64,000 bases of DNA, from assembly GCA_002898275.1 (NCBI GenBank), contig BEIQ01000004.1, positions 1 through 64,000 of the forward strand. The letters are read 5' to 3'. The DNA comes from a bacterium HR40. Its GTDB lineage: Bacteria > Pseudomonadota > Alphaproteobacteria > Geminicoccales > Geminicoccaceae. The notes beneath the pieces are model-generated. The model had not been told where the DNA came from. It saw only the letters and a program-made list of their open reading frames with translations, and searched no databases. The position numbers were made by a program, and so were the translations under genes. Below, piece after piece: positions 61,955 through 64,000 of the stretch. Each line of letters starts with the position of its first letter. Within the stretch, counting starts at the first letter, position 1.

Positions 61955-62844
61955 ACACCTCCGATCTCACCGCCCGCCTGGCGGCGGTGGTCTGTGCCGT
62001 CGAGGCCGAGCTCGCCCGGCTTTTGCCCGAGCCCCACGGCCGCGAGGCGTCGCTCCTCGAGGCGATGCGCTGGGCGGTGCTAGGTGGCGGCAAGCGCTTC
62101 CGGGCGTTCCTCGTCTGCGCCACGGGCGAGCTCTATGGTGCCGATGAGGCGGCCTGTCGGCGCGTGGGCGCTGCTGTCGAGTTGCTCCACGCCTATTCGC
62201 TCGTGCACGACGATCTGCCGGCGATGGACGACGCCGAGCTGCGCCGCGGCCGGCCGACGGTGCACCGAGCGTTCGACGAGGCGACGGCGATCCTCGCCGG
62301 GGACGCCCTGCAGGCGCTCGCCTTCGAGGTGCTGGCGCGGGAGGATTGGCCGGCAAGCGCGGAGGTGCGCATCGAGCTCGTGCGCGGGCTCGCCGAGGCC
62401 GCCGGTTCTCGCGGCATGTGCGCGGGCCAGGCGATCGATCTCATTGCCGAGCGCGAGTCGCTCGATCTCGCCGAGACCGCTCGCCTGCAGCAGCTCAAGA
62501 CCGGCGCGCTCGTCGCGTTCTCGGTCGACGCCGGAGCGCTCCTCGGTGCCGCCCCGCAAACGGAACGCATTCCGCTTCGCCGCTTCGCCCAAGCTCTCGG
62601 GCTCGCCTTCCAGATCCGGGACGATATCCTCGACGCCACGTCCGATGTCGCCACCCTCGGCAAGGACGTGGGTCGCGACGCCGACGCGGGTAAGGCGACG
62701 TTCGTCTCGCTGCTCGGTCTCGATGGTGCCCGGGCCGAGCTCCTGCGCCTCAAGCAGCAGGCGGCGACGATCCTGTCCGAGCTGCCGCGCGACACCGCCC
62801 TGTTGCACGCCATTTTCGATTGGGTCACGATGCGGCAGACGTGA
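61951..62844 (+). CDS. ispA: Short-chain polyprenyl diphosphate synthase (farnesyl/geranylgeranyl)
   Basis: A 297-aa prenyltransferase with the first aspartate-rich motif in [20 protein letters not shown] (near residue 86), the second in FQIRDDILD (near 222), and the lysine GGGKRFR near residue 48. It condenses isopentenyl diphosphate with allylic diphosphates. The two residues between the aspartates of the first motif suggest a farnesyl-type bacterial enzyme. It lies between xseB and dxs in an isoprenoid operon. Confidence 0.93.
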   Translation: MNTSDLTARLAAVVCAVEAELARLLPEPHGREASLLEAMRWAVLGGGKRFRAFLVCATGELYGADEAACRRVGAAVELLHAYSLVHDDLPAMDDAELRRGRPTVHRAFDEATAILAGDALQALAFEVLAREDWPASAEVRIELVRGLAEAAGSRGMCAGQAIDLIAERESLDLAETARLQQLKTGALVAFSVDAGALLGAAPQTERIPLRRFAQALGLAFQIRDDILDATSDVATLGKDVGRDADAGKATFVSLLGLDGARAELLRLKQQAATILSELPRDTALLHAIFDWVTMRQT

Positions 62845-62869
62845 CCGCTCGCATGTCCGCGGACCCGGG

Positions 62870-64000
62870 ATGATCGACACGCCCCTCCTCGACCGGATTC
62901 ACGACCCAGAGGACCTGCGGCAGTTGCCGCGGGAATTGTTGCCCCAGCTCGCCGACGAGCTGCGGCGCGAGACGATCGATGCGGTCTCGGTCACGGGTGG
63001 TCATCTCGGTGCCGGCCTCGGGGTGGTAGAGCTGACGGTGGCCCTCCACTATGTCTTCGACACCCCGCGCGACCGCCTGGTCTGGGACGTCGGGCACCAG
63101 TCCTACCCCCATAAGATCCTGACCGGCCGGCGTGATCGCATCCGCACCTTGCGCCAGGCGGGCGGGCTTTCCGGTTTTACCCGTCGCAGCGAGAGCGTGT
63201 ACGATCCCTTCGGCGCCGGCCACAGCTCGACGTCGATCTCGGCCGGGCTCGGCATGGCGGTTGCCTCCCAGCTGCAGGGGCGGCCCCGTCACGTCATCTG
63301 TGTGATCGGCGACGGGGCGATGAGCGCTGGCATGGCCTACGAGGCCATGAACAATGCCGGCGCGATGAAGGCGCGGCTCATCGTCATCCTCAACGACAAT
63401 GACATGTCGATCGCTCCTGCGGTCGGGGCGATGAGCGCCTATCTGTCGCGGATCGTGTCGTCGGGGGCCTATCGCAGCTTCCGGCACATCGCCAAGCAAC
63501 TCGCCAGCCATTTTCCCAAGCGCCTGCGGCAGGCTGCCGAAAAGGCGGAAGAATACGCTCGCGGGCTCGCCACCGGCGGCACGCTCTTCGAAGAGCTCGG
63601 TTTCTACTATGTGGGGCCGATCGACGGGCACAATTTCGATCACCTCTTGCCGGTGCTCGAGAACGTCCGCGACATGCCCGAAGAGGGGCCGGTGCTCGTG
63701 CATGTGGTGACCCAGAAGGGCAAGGGCTACCCGCCGGCGGAGGCGGCCGAGGACAAGTATCACGGGGTGGCGAGTTTCGACGTCGTCACCGGCCGTCAGC
63801 ACAAGAAGACGGCGAACGCTCCGACCTGGACCCAGGTCTTCGCGGAGGCCTTGATCGACGAGGCGCGCCGTGACGCGCGCATCGTCGCGATCACCGCCGC
63901 CATGCCCTCCGGCACCGGCCTCAATTTGTTCGCCAAGGAGTTCCCGGAACGCTGCTTCGACGTCGGCATCGCCGAACAGCACGCGGTCACCTTCGCAGCG
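62870..64000 (+). CDS. dxs: 1-deoxy-D-xylulose-5-phosphate synthase, N-terminal part (cut by window edge)
   Basis: The first 377 residues of the thiamine-diphosphate enzyme that starts the MEP isoprenoid pathway. Present are [40 protein letters not shown], the ThDP motif [18 protein letters not shown], and [23 protein letters not shown]. The pyrimidine domain begins at the edge with [19 protein letters not shown] start about 26 nt after ispA. Confidence 0.97.
   Translation, partial: MIDTPLLDRIHDPEDLRQLPRELLPQLADELRRETIDAVSVTGGHLGAGLGVVELTVALHYVFDTPRDRLVWDVGHQSYPHKILTGRRDRIRTLRQAGGLSGFTRRSESVYDPFGAGHSSTSISAGLGMAVASQLQGRPRHVICVIGDGAMSAGMAYEAMNNAGAMKARLIVILNDNDMSIAPAVGAMSAYLSRIVSSGAYRSFRHIAKQLASHFPKRLRQAAEKAEEYARGLATGGTLFEELGFYYVGPIDGHNFDHLLPVLENVRDMPEEGPVLVHVVTQKGKGYPPAEAAEDKYHGVASFDVVTGRQHKKTANAPTWTQVFAEALIDEARRDARIVAITAAMPSGTGLNLFAKEFPERCFDVGIAEQHAVTFAA

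Overview
The window is GC-rich chromosomal DNA from an alphaproteobacterium, probably of Rhodospirillales/Geminicoccales type. The evidence is the gene repertoire: MinCDE, TrmFO, TRAP transporters, an IorAB-type molybdoenzyme, a MethDH-type PQQ dehydrogenase, flavocytochrome c sulfide dehydrogenase, and the order xseB-prenyltransferase-dxs. GTG and TTG starts are common and many neighbours overlap by 4 nt. No rRNA, CRISPR array, transposase or integrase was seen. groEL is cut by the left edge and dxs by the right edge.

Layout: 0-7.3 kb holds groEL, a thioesterase, a CBS protein, a PP2C phosphatase, a DctPQM TRAP transporter and an amidase. 7.3-13 kb holds a four-gene polyamine-type ABC operon behind mmsA. 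13-19.4 kb holds a hydrolase, a lipoprotein, an MFS exporter coupled to a formate/nitrite channel, and iorAB. 19.4-22.4 kb is a PQQ dehydrogenase module with a Rieske protein and a small secreted protein. 22.6-27 kb holds a TAXI-type TRAP transporter and three exported or anchored unknowns.

27.3-33.4 kb is an acquired defence island. It encodes a GHKL (MORC/MutL-like) ATPase, two unrecognised proteins, a cytosine-C5 DNA methyltransferase and a Vsr nick endonuclease, all overlapping in one minus-strand operon. It interrupts a duplicated copy of the 5' end of livH. A 179-bp, 98.9% identical repeat flanks it, and the right copy belongs to the intact livHMGF operon (33.3-36.6 kb).

36.6-50.2 kb carries hemW, nnr, a GGDEF/EAL protein, a sugar-type ABC importer, an aspartoacylase-like enzyme, minCDE and trmFO. 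50.6-56.6 kb is a coupled five-gene operon: lysine 2,3-aminomutase, two ATP-grasp ligases, a GNAT-HDAC-GNAT fusion and a SET-domain protein. I infer an undescribed pathway built on beta-lysine. 56.8-64 kb holds fccAB, tRNA-Ser(GGA), a cobalamin riboswitch in front of hupE, engB, a second HDAC-family enzyme, xseB, a prenyl diphosphate synthase and the 5' part of dxs.

The two best candidates for a new system are the livH-embedded GHKL/Dcm/Vsr island and the beta-lysine/ATP-grasp/HDAC/SET operon. Both are inferred from sequence and context only.
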